Positions 36,392 through 45,282 of a DNA stretch of 64,000 nt are shown here, piece after piece (the first letter of the stretch is position 1; each line of letters opens with the position of its first letter). Source of the stretch: Thioclava sp. SK-1 (GTDB taxonomy: Bacteria > Pseudomonadota > Alphaproteobacteria > Rhodobacterales > Rhodobacteraceae); the NCBI RefSeq assembly GCF_001705665.1, contig NZ_MDHA01000032.1, positions 248,001-312,000 of the forward strand, written 5' to 3'. The translations under genes were made by a program, and so were the position numbers. Below the pieces are notes generated by a model that was given only the letters and a program-made list of their open reading frames with translations, ran no database searches and had not been told where the DNA came from.

Positions 36392-37786
36392 TTATGTGGT
36401 TGCATAATGATCTTGGGTGGTCAGCAAATGGCTTTGTCCCAATGCGCGTAATGCGTCATTCAGGCTGCGTGTCTCGGATGCTTGATACAATTGCATTTCA
36501 TCAATAACGCTGGCGCCTAATGCTGCTTCAAATGCATCGCGATTGGCGGATTGCGCAAAGGTGGATTGTGCGTCGGATCCAAGGTTGGATTGGAAAATAC
36601 CGGCTGCGGATACGGGCAGAAAATCTTCATAGATTTGCGGATCCAGAAGCAGATGACCGGCATCAATCAAGGCATCAATGTCTGACATTTTATCGGCGGG
36701 ACGCGGTCCTGCACGGAAATGCACAAAGGCCAGATCCTCACGCCACATCTGTAACAGATCATCGGCCATAGGCGCAAAAATCTGCTCAAGCGTTGCACGA
36801 TATTGATCTGCATTCTCGCCCTTGGCCCCGACCGCGGCAGTTGCGCGCGTCTGCGCCAAACAGCGATCATACAGCGCCCGGCCTGCAGGTTTCAGCGCGA
36901 CACCACGCTGTTCAATTTCGCCAAAGCGGGCAGTATGCGTGCCCGATTGCGCCGCGCCTTTGAAGACGATCGTTTCTTCTAGCGCCTTGAATGAGGTCTG
37001 GCGCAGCAAAATATCCACGCTGCGTTTGGGCGGCCCTTCGATCACTGCCTTGGGTGTGATGCCGCGTTCAGGCATCATCCGCTGGACCGCGTCAATATCC
37101 AAGGTGCGTGGGGTCAGGTGATTAATATGGGGCCCGGCAAAGCTGACCACATCTGCGATCAGGCGGTGGGCGTCATGCAAGCGGTGATAGGTGTCGGCGC
37201 TGACGGTGGCATGGGCGTGCCACCGAAATGTCTCCAGCGCCTGAGCGACAAAATCATGCGCCTGTTCCTTGTTTAGCCCGCCTTGTGCCTGCGCGATCCC
37301 AATCAGCTCTTTGGCGCGGGGGGTGATGATGTCGCGCTTGGCTAAGATCTGTGCAGCCTGCGCAGCAAGGTCTTGATCCTCCAACAGTTCCAGCCGGATT
37401 AATGACGTAAAGACACGAAACGGATTGGCCCGTAACGCGGCGCTGTCAATCGGGCGAAACGCGGTGGAATGCACAGGCAGTCCTGCGACCGACAGATCAT
37501 AATAGCCGACGGGATGCAGCCCCATCACTGCAAACATCTGGCGGATTAAGAACAGCTCTTGCGGGGTGCCAAGGCGGATAGCGCCGTGGCGTTCGACATC
37601 CAGTCGTGCCATCTCATCAGCGGCAGAGATCTGCGCGCGCAAGGCGGGATTGGCGGCCAAGGTTGCGTCATTCACATCGCGCACAAGGTCGATCAGCGTG
37701 CCATATTGCGGCACTTCTTGGCGATACATTTCCGACATTGCAGCCGAAAACAGGCTGCGGATCGCGTCGCTGGACAGGTGGGTCAT
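36392..37786 (-). CDS. hglS: 2-oxoadipate dioxygenase/decarboxylase HglS (YdcJ/DUF1338)
   Basis: Fe(II)-dependent VOC-fold enzyme that converts 2-oxoadipate to D-2-hydroxyglutarate in lysine breakdown. 464 residues with family segments VPQYGTLIDLVRDVN near the N-terminus, VERHGAIRLGTPQE (candidate His iron ligand) and HINHLTPRTLDIDAVQ (candidate His). The ATG at 37786 overlaps the amaA stop (ATGA), which decides it over the in-frame 37816. Last gene of amaB-amaA-hglS. The 2-aminoadipate transaminase and D-2-hydroxyglutarate dehydrogenase would be elsewhere. Confidence 0.88.
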   Translation of the reverse strand: MTHLSSDAIRSLFSAAMSEMYRQEVPQYGTLIDLVRDVNDATLAANPALRAQISAADEMARLDVERHGAIRLGTPQELFLIRQMFAVMGLHPVGYYDLSVAGLPVHSTAFRPIDSAALRANPFRVFTSLIRLELLEDQDLAAQAAQILAKRDIITPRAKELIGIAQAQGGLNKEQAHDFVAQALETFRWHAHATVSADTYHRLHDAHRLIADVVSFAGPHINHLTPRTLDIDAVQRMMPERGITPKAVIEGPPKRSVDILLRQTSFKALEETIVFKGAAQSGTHTARFGEIEQRGVALKPAGRALYDRCLAQTRATAAVGAKGENADQYRATLEQIFAPMADDLLQMWREDLAFVHFRAGPRPADKMSDIDALIDAGHLLLDPQIYEDFLPVSAAGIFQSNLGSDAQSTFAQSANRDAFEAALGASVIDEMQLYQASETRSLNDALRALGQSHLLTTQDHYATT

Positions 37787-39099
37787 TTGGGCTCCGATCG
37801 AGGGGGGCGCGACCATGGCGCCGGGCTAAGGGCGTGAATTGCAGTTGCGCCCGTCTCATAGTAGCGGCCGCGCAGCCGGGCATAGGGTTCGGTATGGCTA
37901 CGGGTGGGCAGCAGGGGCAGGGGTGCGGTGCTATCGATCAGCAGCGCTTCGGCCAATGCTGTGCCAAACAACGTTCCGGGGCAGATGCCGCGCCCAGAGT
38001 AGCCAAACACACGGTAAGCGTTGTGGCCAATCGACAGAATCTTCGGCAGGTGGTCGCGGGTCATGGCGATGGTGCCCCGCCAGTTGTGCTGGAACCGTTG
38101 CCCCGCCAGTTGTGGAAAAATCTGCGCCAATTTGCGCCGCGCCCAGTCATGATGAATGCGCCCGCAGGCCCCGTGCAAATTGCCAATCGCTCCCAAAATC
38201 AGCCGCCCTGCCTGATCCAACCGGAACGAGGACATCACCAGAGCTGTATCCCAACATCCCGCCAGTGTGGGCAAAACCGTCTGAAGCAGGTCCGCGGACA
38301 ACGGGGCGGTGGCGAATTGGCTATAGCTTATGGGAACAAATTTCGGTGGCTGTGGATCGTCGAATCCTTCGTGATAGGCATTGGTTGCGATCAACAACTT
38401 ATCGGCGCGCAGCTGATGTCCGCGCACGGTCAGCCGCCAACCGTCGCGCCCGGATTTAAAGCGGGTTACGGGGCTATGTTGAAAAATATATGCACCCCTA
38501 CGCTGCGCTGCACGCGCCAGACCACGGACATATGCAAGCGGTTGGATGGTGCCTGCGCCAGGGTCGTATAAGCCACTGTGAAACAGCTGCGATCCGGTGA
38601 TCTGCCGGGTTTGCGCGGCCGACAGGATTTCCAGTTGCCGCCCTGTCTGGGCAGACTGGCGTTGCCGGTCGTGCAGCTCGACCACTGCGGCGGGCGCATG
38701 GGCCAGATGGACGGTGCCTGTGCGGCTGACCTCGCAGGAGATTTCTTCGCGCGCGATTAGGTCGAACACCTGCTCTGGCCCCGTGGAAAACGCGCTCAAC
38801 AAACGTTTCGCAGCAATTGGGCCCAGCTGTTTTTGCACGGTTTCGGGCAGCAGCCATACCCCGGCATTGACCAGCCCAACGTTGCGCCCAGAGCCGCCAT
38901 GCCCCACGGTATGCGCTTCAATCACCGCGACTTTGGCCCCCATTCTCGCGGCTTCTAACGCGGCGGCACAGCCGGTGAACCCTCCGCCGATCACCGCAAG
39001 ATCAACGTCCATATCCATATCCAGCGGTGCGGCATGTTCGTCGACGTGATCACAGTGCCGCCACAGGTTTTGGGCCAAGTCAGATATCAAATTTGACAC
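37783..39099 (-). CDS. amaA: FAD-dependent amine oxidoreductase, probable L-pipecolate oxidase AmaA
   Basis: 438-residue DAO-superfamily flavoenzyme: N-terminal dinucleotide-binding motif (LAVIGGGFTGCAAALEAARM) with VIEAHTVGHGGSGRNVGLVN, and a C-terminal GYSGRGICPGTLFGTALAE flavin-contact region. The general fold is shared with gamma-glutamylputrescine oxidases. Its place between amaB and hglS points to oxidation of L-pipecolate to piperideine-6-carboxylate. The start is GTG at 39099, overlapping the amaB end by 20 bases. The substrate call is inferred from context. Confidence 0.75.
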   Translation of the reverse strand: MSNLISDLAQNLWRHCDHVDEHAAPLDMDMDVDLAVIGGGFTGCAAALEAARMGAKVAVIEAHTVGHGGSGRNVGLVNAGVWLLPETVQKQLGPIAAKRLLSAFSTGPEQVFDLIAREEISCEVSRTGTVHLAHAPAAVVELHDRQRQSAQTGRQLEILSAAQTRQITGSQLFHSGLYDPGAGTIQPLAYVRGLARAAQRRGAYIFQHSPVTRFKSGRDGWRLTVRGHQLRADKLLIATNAYHEGFDDPQPPKFVPISYSQFATAPLSADLLQTVLPTLAGCWDTALVMSSFRLDQAGRLILGAIGNLHGACGRIHHDWARRKLAQIFPQLAGQRFQHNWRGTIAMTRDHLPKILSIGHNAYRVFGYSGRGICPGTLFGTALAEALLIDSTAPLPLLPTRSHTEPYARLRGRYYETGATAIHALSPAPWSRPPRSEPK

Positions 39100-40609
39100 C
39101 CTGCGCCAAGGGCAACGCGGCCGAATAATTCACCGTTGAGGTCTGCCGGCGCATGTATCCTTTCCATGCGTCAGAGCCGCTTTCACGCCCGCCGCCGGTC
39201 TCTTTTTCACCCCCAAAAGCGCCGCCGATTTCTGCGCCTGATGGGCCGATATTTACATTGGCGATCCCGCAGTCAGATCCAACCGCGGACAGGAACGTTT
39301 CCGCTTCGCGCAGGTTCAGTGTGAAAATACAAGATGACAGCCCTTGTGGCACATCATTTTGAAGCGCAATCGCATCCTCTAGATCCTCATAGCCCATGAC
39401 GTAAAGGATAGGGGCGAATGTCTCGGTTTTTACCGTCTGGGTCTGCGCGGGCATCTCCACCAGTGCAGGGGCGATATAGGCGCCACCTTGCGGGGTGGTG
39501 CCGGTCACGACCTCGCCGCCGTGCACGATGCCGCCCTGTGATCGCGCAGCTTCCAATGCGGCCAGCATTCGATCGCGCGCGGCACTATCAACCAAAGGCC
39601 CGATCAGCGTGGCGTCGTTGCGCGGGTCACCGATGGGCAGGCTTGCATAGGCTTTGGTGACCCGCGCCACCAGCTCTTCGCGGATAGAGTTATGGACGAT
39701 CAACCGGCGCAGCGATGTGCATCGCTGCCCCGCCGTTCCAACCGCCGAAAAAACGATTGCCCGCACCGCCATATCCAGATCGGCAGAAGGCGCGACGATC
39801 ATTGCATTATTTCCACCCAGTTCCAAAATCGCCCGTCCCCAGCGTGCGGCGACCTGCGGCCCGACGCTTTGACCCATCCGGGTGGATCCCGTGGCCGAAA
39901 TGATTGGCACGTCTGTGGATGTCACCAATGCCTCACCAATTTTTGGGCCGCCGATCACCAGCTGCACCAGACCCTCTGGCGCGTCCTCGCCAAATCGGGC
40001 CAGGGCGCGTTCCATGATTTTCATCGATGCAATTGCGGTCAGCGGTGTCTTTTCTGACGGTTTCCAGATCACCGGATTGCCACAAACCAACGCAAGCGCG
40101 GTGTTCCATGACCAAACGGCCACCGGGAAATTGAACGCAGAAATCACCCCCACTGGGCCCATCGGATGCCATGTCTCGGTCATTTTATGGCCGGGCCGCT
40201 CTGAGGCGATGGTCAACCCGTAAAGCTGGCGCGACAGACCAACGGCGAAATCGCAAATGTCGATCATTTCTTGCACTTCGCCCAGCCCTTCAGAGGTGAT
40301 CTTGCCGGCCTCCAACGTGACCAAAGCCCCAAGTTCGGCCTTCGCATTGCGCAGTTCTTCACCCAGCAGTCGAACCAATTCGCCACGGCGCGGGGCGGGC
40401 AGTTGACGCCATGCTTTGAAGGCCTCTTGCGATTTCGCGATGACTGCGGGCATTTCTTTGGGCGATGTTTCCACCAGATCAGCGACTTTGGCACCGTCGA
40501 TGGGCGAATGGACGGATAATGTGCCGCCCGTCAGCTCGGCTTGGGTGAAGCCTGCGGCTGCGAGGAACTGCGAATGGGTCAAAGCGATGTCTCCGGTTGG
40601 GGCGTGCAA
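39080..40609 (-). CDS. amaB: 2-aminoadipate semialdehyde / piperideine-6-carboxylate dehydrogenase AmaB
   Basis: NAD(P)-dependent aldehyde dehydrogenase of the ALDH7A1 (antiquitin) type that forms L-2-aminoadipate. 509 residues with the general-base glutamate in AILELGGNNAMIV, the catalytic cysteine in GTAGQRCTSLRRLIV, NFPVAVWSWNTALALVCGNP and the C-terminal IGGAFGGEKETGGGRESGSD. First gene of the lysine-catabolic operon, divergent from a LysR regulator 79 bases away. Confidence 0.9.
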   Translation of the reverse strand: MHAPTGDIALTHSQFLAAAGFTQAELTGGTLSVHSPIDGAKVADLVETSPKEMPAVIAKSQEAFKAWRQLPAPRRGELVRLLGEELRNAKAELGALVTLEAGKITSEGLGEVQEMIDICDFAVGLSRQLYGLTIASERPGHKMTETWHPMGPVGVISAFNFPVAVWSWNTALALVCGNPVIWKPSEKTPLTAIASMKIMERALARFGEDAPEGLVQLVIGGPKIGEALVTSTDVPIISATGSTRMGQSVGPQVAARWGRAILELGGNNAMIVAPSADLDMAVRAIVFSAVGTAGQRCTSLRRLIVHNSIREELVARVTKAYASLPIGDPRNDATLIGPLVDSAARDRMLAALEAARSQGGIVHGGEVVTGTTPQGGAYIAPALVEMPAQTQTVKTETFAPILYVMGYEDLEDAIALQNDVPQGLSSCIFTLNLREAETFLSAVGSDCGIANVNIGPSGAEIGGAFGGEKETGGGRESGSDAWKGYMRRQTSTVNYSAALPLAQGVKFDI

Positions 40610-40651
40610 GCGATCTTTGCGCTACACTAGCCAAGCCGGGCGGTTCCGCCT

Positions 40652-40670
40652 ATTGATCGTTTTTGACAAT
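40652..40670. promoter_or_regulatory. LysR-type operator between amaB and the LysR gene
   Basis: ATTG-N11-CAAT contains the T-N11-A core bound by LysR-type regulators. It lies in the 79-base divergent gap, 43 bases before amaB and 18 before the regulator start, next to a GGAGG ribosome site. Probable autoregulatory and activating site. Confidence 0.5.
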
Positions 40671-40688
40671 GGTTGGAGGAAAACTCAC

Positions 40689-41570
40689 ATGATTGCGCCA
40701 CGCCGCTTTTTGCCATCTGTGAATTCCTTGCTGGCATTGGAGGCGGTAGACAGGCTGGGCACAGCCACGGCCGCCGCGCAAGAGCTGTCCTTGACCCATT
40801 CAGCGGTTAGCCGACAGTTGAAAGTGTTGGAGGATCAGATTGGCGTTCAGATGTTGGTGCGCGAAGGCAAAGGGCTGCGGCTGACGCCTGCGGGCGCCAT
40901 CTATGCTGCCTCTGTGCGTGATTATCTGCAAGATCTGGCCCGTGCCAGTTTGAAGCTGCGCGCCAGCGGGTCGCGCAATATGTTGAATTTGGCGATCCAC
41001 CCATCCTTTGGGATGCATTGGCTGGGGCCGCGTTTGAAAGGGTTCATGGCGCGCCATCCCGATGTAATCGTGCATCAGTCAACACGGATTGAGCCCTTTG
41101 ATTTTGAACGTGAAAAATTTGATGCTGCGATCCATTACGGCCTGCAAGACTGGGCCGGGGTGAATTATCTTCACCTGTCTGGCGATCGGGTGATCCCGGT
41201 CTGTGCGCCGGGGTTTTTGAAGCGCCCAGAGATGGTCCCAAATGCGCTGATGGCCAAGCCACTGCTGCATCTGGAAAGCCGCCCTGGCGCGTGGGAAAGC
41301 TGGTTTGAAGGGCATGGGATTGCGGCCGATCGTCGGCGTGGGATGCTGTTTGACCAATTCGCCAGCCTGACAGAGGCGGCGGTTTTGGGTTTCGGCGTTG
41401 CGCTTTTGCCTGAATTCATTGCTGAACCGGAATTCGGGCGTGGTCGATTGATACCGGCATATTCCGGCTACACCGCCGTCGAAGGCGCTTATTTTCTGGT
41501 GTGGCCAGAGGGGGCGGAACGCAACCGCGCTTTATGCCAATTGCTGGACTGGCTGCGCGGGTCACTGTGA
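40689..41570 (+). CDS. LysR-family transcriptional regulator (lysine catabolism)
   Basis: 293 residues. The N-terminal HTH (SLLALEAVDRLGTATAAAQE, then SLTHSAVSRQLKVLEDQIGV) is followed by a periplasmic-binding-type effector domain. The sequence is of the GcvA type (FEREKFDAAIHYGLQDWAGV; GFGVALLPEFIAE). The ATG at 40689 has an excellent GGAGGAAAA site. It is divergent from amaB-amaA-hglS and probably activates it in response to lysine or a derivative. Confidence 0.85.
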   Translation: MIAPRRFLPSVNSLLALEAVDRLGTATAAAQELSLTHSAVSRQLKVLEDQIGVQMLVREGKGLRLTPAGAIYAASVRDYLQDLARASLKLRASGSRNMLNLAIHPSFGMHWLGPRLKGFMARHPDVIVHQSTRIEPFDFEREKFDAAIHYGLQDWAGVNYLHLSGDRVIPVCAPGFLKRPEMVPNALMAKPLLHLESRPGAWESWFEGHGIAADRRRGMLFDQFASLTEAAVLGFGVALLPEFIAEPEFGRGRLIPAYSGYTAVEGAYFLVWPEGAERNRALCQLLDWLRGSL

Positions 41571-41574
41571 CCAA

Positions 41575-42327
41575 TCACGTCACAGAGACGCAGATCGCGC
41601 ATAGCAAGGCGATCTCGCTAAACTGCTGCGACGCGCCCAATACATCGCCGGTTTGGCCGCCGATCTTGCGCCGTGCCAAGGCCCCTGTGGCGGCGATTGC
41701 AATCACCGCGCAGGCCAGTGCCAGCGTCGGGTCTGGCAAGGCTAGACCGGCAATCATGCCCAAGACCCAGGCGATTGCACTGCGCGGGCTGAGTTTGGCG
41801 CGTGCACTATGGCCCATGCCGTCGTCGCGGGCGGGTAACATCAGCCCCATCAGCAGCACCGGACCCAATCTGGACACCGCGCCCACGCTTAGAAGTACCG
41901 GCCATATATCGGCCTGTGCGATGATGATCAGCGCCTGCCAGCGCAGTCCGATTGATGCAATCAGCGCCAGCGTTCCATATGATCCGATGGCGGAATCGCG
42001 CATAATTTCCAGCCGCCTTGCCGGGGTTTGCCCGCCCCAAAACCCATCGCACAGATCGGCCAGACCATCTTCATGCAAAGCGCCGGTGATCATGATCTGC
42101 ACCACAAGCGCAAGCCCTGCTGCCATCGGCGCGGGCAGACCCACAGCCGCAGCGCCCATCCCGGTCAGCGCCGCGAACAGCCCCACAACCAACCCAACCA
42201 GTGGAAAGGCCCAGGCCGCCTGCGCCAGACTGGGGGCGGGGGCGTGTAAACGTCCTGCGGGCAGGCGGGTCAGCATCATGGCCGCCAATTGGATCTGGGT
42301 GATGCACGCGGCAACGGCGCGTATCAT
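41575..42327 (-). CDS. cobS: Adenosylcobinamide-GDP ribazoletransferase CobS (cobalamin synthase)
   Basis: Integral membrane enzyme that joins adenosylcobinamide-GDP with alpha-ribazole (5'-phosphate) to make adenosylcobalamin (phosphate). 250 residues with about six helices and the metal-binding acidic motif HEDGLADLCDGFWGG, then RLEIMRDSAIGSYGTLALI. Last gene of cobU-cobT-cobS; its ATG overlaps cobT (ATGA). Here cobS means the synthase of the nucleotide-loop pathway, not the cobaltochelatase subunit of the same name. Confidence 0.95.
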   Translation of the reverse strand: MIRAVAACITQIQLAAMMLTRLPAGRLHAPAPSLAQAAWAFPLVGLVVGLFAALTGMGAAAVGLPAPMAAGLALVVQIMITGALHEDGLADLCDGFWGGQTPARRLEIMRDSAIGSYGTLALIASIGLRWQALIIIAQADIWPVLLSVGAVSRLGPVLLMGLMLPARDDGMGHSARAKLSPRSAIAWVLGMIAGLALPDPTLALACAVIAIAATGALARRKIGGQTGDVLGASQQFSEIALLCAICVSVT

Positions 42328-43331
42328 GCCTCAGACACCCCGGCTTCGCCAAAGGTCGCCATGCCGTTGTGGCATGCCAATGCGCTGCGCAAAATGCCCA
42401 GTGCCAGCGCGGCACCTGATCCTTCGCCAAGGCGCATGTCGAAATCCAGTATCGCGCGCTTGTTTATCGCAGCCAACAGGCGTTGATGGCCCGGCTCGGC
42501 GCTGGCATGGCCGACCATGCAATGGGCCAGCAGGCGGGGATCCACGGCATAAAGCACAGCAGCGGCAGCGGTGCAGATAAACCCATCCAGAATGACCGGG
42601 ATGCGATGCGCCCGCGCCATCAGCACGGCGCCGCAAATTGCCGCCTGTTCGCGCCCGCCCAACGTGGCCAATGTGGTCATTGGATCCATTGGCCCATGGT
42701 GGGCGATGCCGGTCTCAATGGCGGTGATCTTGCGTGCGAGTCCCTCATCATCAGATCCGGTGCCACGACCAACCCAATCGGCCGCGCAGCCGTCAAACAA
42801 TGCGGTCGCAAGGGCGGCTGCAATGGTTGAATTGCCTATGCCCATTTCGCCCAAGATCAGCACATCGGCACTGCGGTTGACTGCCGCAGCGCCCCGGTTC
42901 ATCGCGTCAAGCGTTTCGGACTCGGTCATCGCGGGGCATTGGGTGAAATCCTGCGTAGGGCGGTCCAGATCCAGCGCCACTACCGACAGCTCTGCGCCGT
43001 TGACACGGCATAATTGGTTGATGGAGGCGCCGCCATTTTCAAAATTCGCCACCATCTGCAGGGTGACATCTTGTGGATAGGGGTTCACACCCTGTGCGCA
43101 AATCCCGTGATTGCCGGCAAAAACAACGGCTTGTGCTGTATCAATCCGGGGGCGATAGGTTGCGCGCCACCGTGCCATATACAGCGCCAGCTCCTCTAAC
43201 CGGCCCAAAGATCCTTGCGGTTTGGTCAGGCTGTTCTGGCGGGCCAGCGCGGCCTCATAGGCCTCTTCATCCGGGCCGGGCAGGGAATTGGCCAAAGCAG
43301 GAATGGACGATAGCGCAGTGAATTTCATCAT
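42324..43331 (-). CDS. cobT: Nicotinate-nucleotide--dimethylbenzimidazole phosphoribosyltransferase CobT
   Basis: Activates 5,6-dimethylbenzimidazole to alpha-ribazole 5'-phosphate. 335 residues: LTKPQGSLGRLEELALYMA at the N-terminus (phosphate loop), VVFAGNHGICAQGVNPYPQD, LGEMGIGNSTIAAALATALF, and the catalytic-glutamate region RLGEGSGAALALGILRSAL. It overlaps cobU and cobS by 4 bases at each end. Not to be confused with cobaltochelatase CobT. Confidence 0.96.
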   Translation of the reverse strand: MMKFTALSSIPALANSLPGPDEEAYEAALARQNSLTKPQGSLGRLEELALYMARWRATYRPRIDTAQAVVFAGNHGICAQGVNPYPQDVTLQMVANFENGGASINQLCRVNGAELSVVALDLDRPTQDFTQCPAMTESETLDAMNRGAAAVNRSADVLILGEMGIGNSTIAAALATALFDGCAADWVGRGTGSDDEGLARKITAIETGIAHHGPMDPMTTLATLGGREQAAICGAVLMARAHRIPVILDGFICTAAAAVLYAVDPRLLAHCMVGHASAEPGHQRLLAAINKRAILDFDMRLGEGSGAALALGILRSALACHNGMATFGEAGVSEA

Positions 43332-43843
43332 TTAACTCTCAAAGGCAGGCCAGATACGGCAAGCGTGACCTCATCCGCGTGACTGGCAATCATCTGGTTC
43401 AACGTCCCTGCCGCATCACGGAACGCACGCGCAAGAGCATTCTCGGGGACGATCCCCATGCCTACCTCATTTGTCACGAAAACGACCGGCGCGTCATGCT
43501 GGGCCAAGGTCGCAAGCAGCGCTTGGGCCGCATCGCGCCAATCGTGACCGGCCAGCATCAGATTACTAAGCCACAGCGTCAGGCAATCCACCAAGGTGGG
43601 GCGACCATCGGCCTGGGCCAAAGCGGTGACCAAATCCAGCGGCGCGTGCACCGTATGCCATTCTGGGCCGCGCCGGGCCTGATGGGCCGCGATCCGGGCG
43701 CGCATCTCATCATCATAAGCCTGTGCCGTGGCGATATACAGCGCCGTGCCCTGAGCCTGGGCGGCAAGCGCCAGCACACGGGCTTCGGCGATTGCGCTTT
43801 TGCCAGAGCGGGCGCCCCCGGTTATGAGACAGCATCGAATCAT
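43328..43843 (-). CDS. cobU: Adenosylcobinamide kinase / guanylyltransferase CobU (CobP)
   Basis: Bifunctional enzyme that phosphorylates adenosylcobinamide and transfers GMP to give adenosylcobinamide-GDP. 171 residues with P-loop GGARSGKSAIAEA, the guanylylated His in GPEWHTVHAPLDL, and VFVTNEVGMGIVPENALARA. ATG 43843 is preferred to GTG 43846. First gene of cobUTS, divergent from a phosphatase gene across 67 bases. Confidence 0.95.
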   Translation of the reverse strand: MIRCCLITGGARSGKSAIAEARVLALAAQAQGTALYIATAQAYDDEMRARIAAHQARRGPEWHTVHAPLDLVTALAQADGRPTLVDCLTLWLSNLMLAGHDWRDAAQALLATLAQHDAPVVFVTNEVGMGIVPENALARAFRDAAGTLNQMIASHADEVTLAVSGLPLRVK

Positions 43844-43910
43844 CACGCACCTTGTTCACAGGGCGCTGACAAACCATAACAGGCCCGATCAGGGAAGGAG
43901 AAATAGCCCC

Positions 43911-44489
43911 ATGTCTGCACCATCCACGACCGAGCTTTTGCTGATCCGCCACGCGCCTGCGCGTCATGGCGGGTGTATGGCGGGGCGACGTGACGTGGCG
44001 GCAGACCTGCCAGAGCCGGCTGTTTTTCACCATCTGCGCGCGCATTTGGGGCAGGTGGATCGCTGGATCAGCAGCCCCGCTATGCGATGCGTGCAAACCG
44101 GTCAGGCACTGGGAGCGTGTGAGGTGGTAGAAGACGCCCGGCTGTGGGAGCAAGATTTCGGCCAGTGGGAAGGCATGGCCTTTGATGATCTGCCTGATCT
44201 GGGGTCGTTGACCCGCGCGCAGCTGTCGGTGCACCGCGCGCCGGGGGGGGAAAGTTTTGCAGATATATGCGCCCGGATCTGGCCTGCGCTGGATGCGCTG
44301 GCCGCCCTGCAGGCGCGGGTGGCGGTTGTGGCCCATGCTGGGGTGGTGCGCGCGGGGCTGGCGCGGGCATTGGGATCGGTTGAACAAGGCCTGACCTTCG
44401 CGGTGGCGCCGCTGTCGGTGACGCGGATTACCGTGCATGGGGCGGATTGGGGTGTGGCACAGGTAAATTGGACCCCTGATGCAGCCTAA
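43911..44489 (+). CDS. Histidine phosphatase, probable alpha-ribazole phosphatase (BluF/CobC-type)
   Basis: 192-residue phosphoglycerate-mutase-fold phosphatase. The catalytic His is in LLIRHAPARHGG, a general acid Glu region in WEQDFGQWEGMAF, and the second catalytic His in VVAHAGVVRAGLA. It probably removes the phosphate from alpha-ribazole-P or adenosylcobalamin-P. The ATG at 43911 has AGGGAAGGAG upstream. It heads an operon with bluE, cobD and cobC and overlaps bluE by 11 bases. No symbol is given because cobC is used here for the decarboxylase. Confidence 0.85.
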   Translation: MSAPSTTELLLIRHAPARHGGCMAGRRDVAADLPEPAVFHHLRAHLGQVDRWISSPAMRCVQTGQALGACEVVEDARLWEQDFGQWEGMAFDDLPDLGSLTRAQLSVHRAPGGESFADICARIWPALDALAALQARVAVVAHAGVVRAGLARALGSVEQGLTFAVAPLSVTRITVHGADWGVAQVNWTPDAA

Positions 44490-45282
44490 TTCAGTGTTTA
44501 TACCCGGTCATTTCGGAGAGTTTTTGCAAGGCAGGATGGGGCCGGACGGGCCAGTCGCGTTGATCACCATACCCTGTGCGGATGTGGGGGTTTGGGCACA
44601 TCATCGGCCCGGACGCGGGTTGCATCTGTCGGGGCAGGTGCTGCCGCTGTCGCTGGCACGTCGGGTTCTGTTGGATCTGGGTGTAGCGCTGCGCGGACAT
44701 GTTCGGTTGCGGCCTGTCTGTCCGCCCGCCCTTGGCACGGGTGTGTCCACGGCCGCGTTGCTGGCCTTGGCGCATCTGGCAGCCGGTGCGGCGCCTACAC
44801 CCCATGCTTTGGCGCGGGCCTGTGTGCGCGCGGAAGGGGCCAGCGACCCGCTGATGTATCGCCGTGGGGACCGGATCCTATGGGCCTCTCGGCGGGGGGA
44901 TATTTTGGCGCATTTGCCTTTGGTGCCCCGTTACGAGGTGATTGGCGGATTTTATGGCCCAAGGCTGCGCACCCGGGCGGATGACATGGCCTTCCCGCAG
45001 ATTGCCGATTTGGTCAGGCAGTGGGGCCAGGCGCACGAGCTTGCGCAATTTGCGGCACTGGCCAGCGAAAGCGCGCGGCGCACGCTGTGCCTGCGCGGGC
45101 CGGCAGATGATCCCACGCAAGCAGTGGCACAACGCCTTGGCGCGCTGGGGTTCTGTATTTCGCATACCGGGGCAGCGCGAGGGTTGATTTTTGCGCCCGG
45201 CACCGTGCCCGCGGGGGCTGCAGCGGCGCTTTTGGCGGCAGGGCTGCGTGGTATCCGCAGATTTCAGGGGGGCGGCGCATGA
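44479..45282 (+). CDS. bluE: L-threonine kinase BluE (GHMP family)
   Basis: GHMP-kinase-fold protein of 267 residues. PGHFGEFLQG near the N-terminus and PPALGTGVSTAALLALAHL (a GHMP motif 2 variant, more usually P-x3-GLGSSA) form the ATP site. In Rhodobacterales BluE is the kinase that makes L-threonine phosphate, the precursor of the aminopropanol linker; it is only distantly related to PduX. The downstream genes cobD and cobC use the same branch. It overlaps both neighbours. Confidence 0.85.
   Translation: MQPNSVFIPGHFGEFLQGRMGPDGPVALITIPCADVGVWAHHRPGRGLHLSGQVLPLSLARRVLLDLGVALRGHVRLRPVCPPALGTGVSTAALLALAHLAAGAAPTPHALARACVRAEGASDPLMYRRGDRILWASRRGDILAHLPLVPRYEVIGGFYGPRLRTRADDMAFPQIADLVRQWGQAHELAQFAALASESARRTLCLRGPADDPTQAVAQRLGALGFCISHTGAARGLIFAPGTVPAGAAAALLAAGLRGIRRFQGGGA

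Noticed and set aside
41575-43331. Reading cobS and cobT here as cobaltochelatase subunits
   Set aside because: The products show the DGLAD-type membrane synthase and the phosphoribosyltransferase signatures, not the AAA+ and VWA chelatase subunits that share those names.
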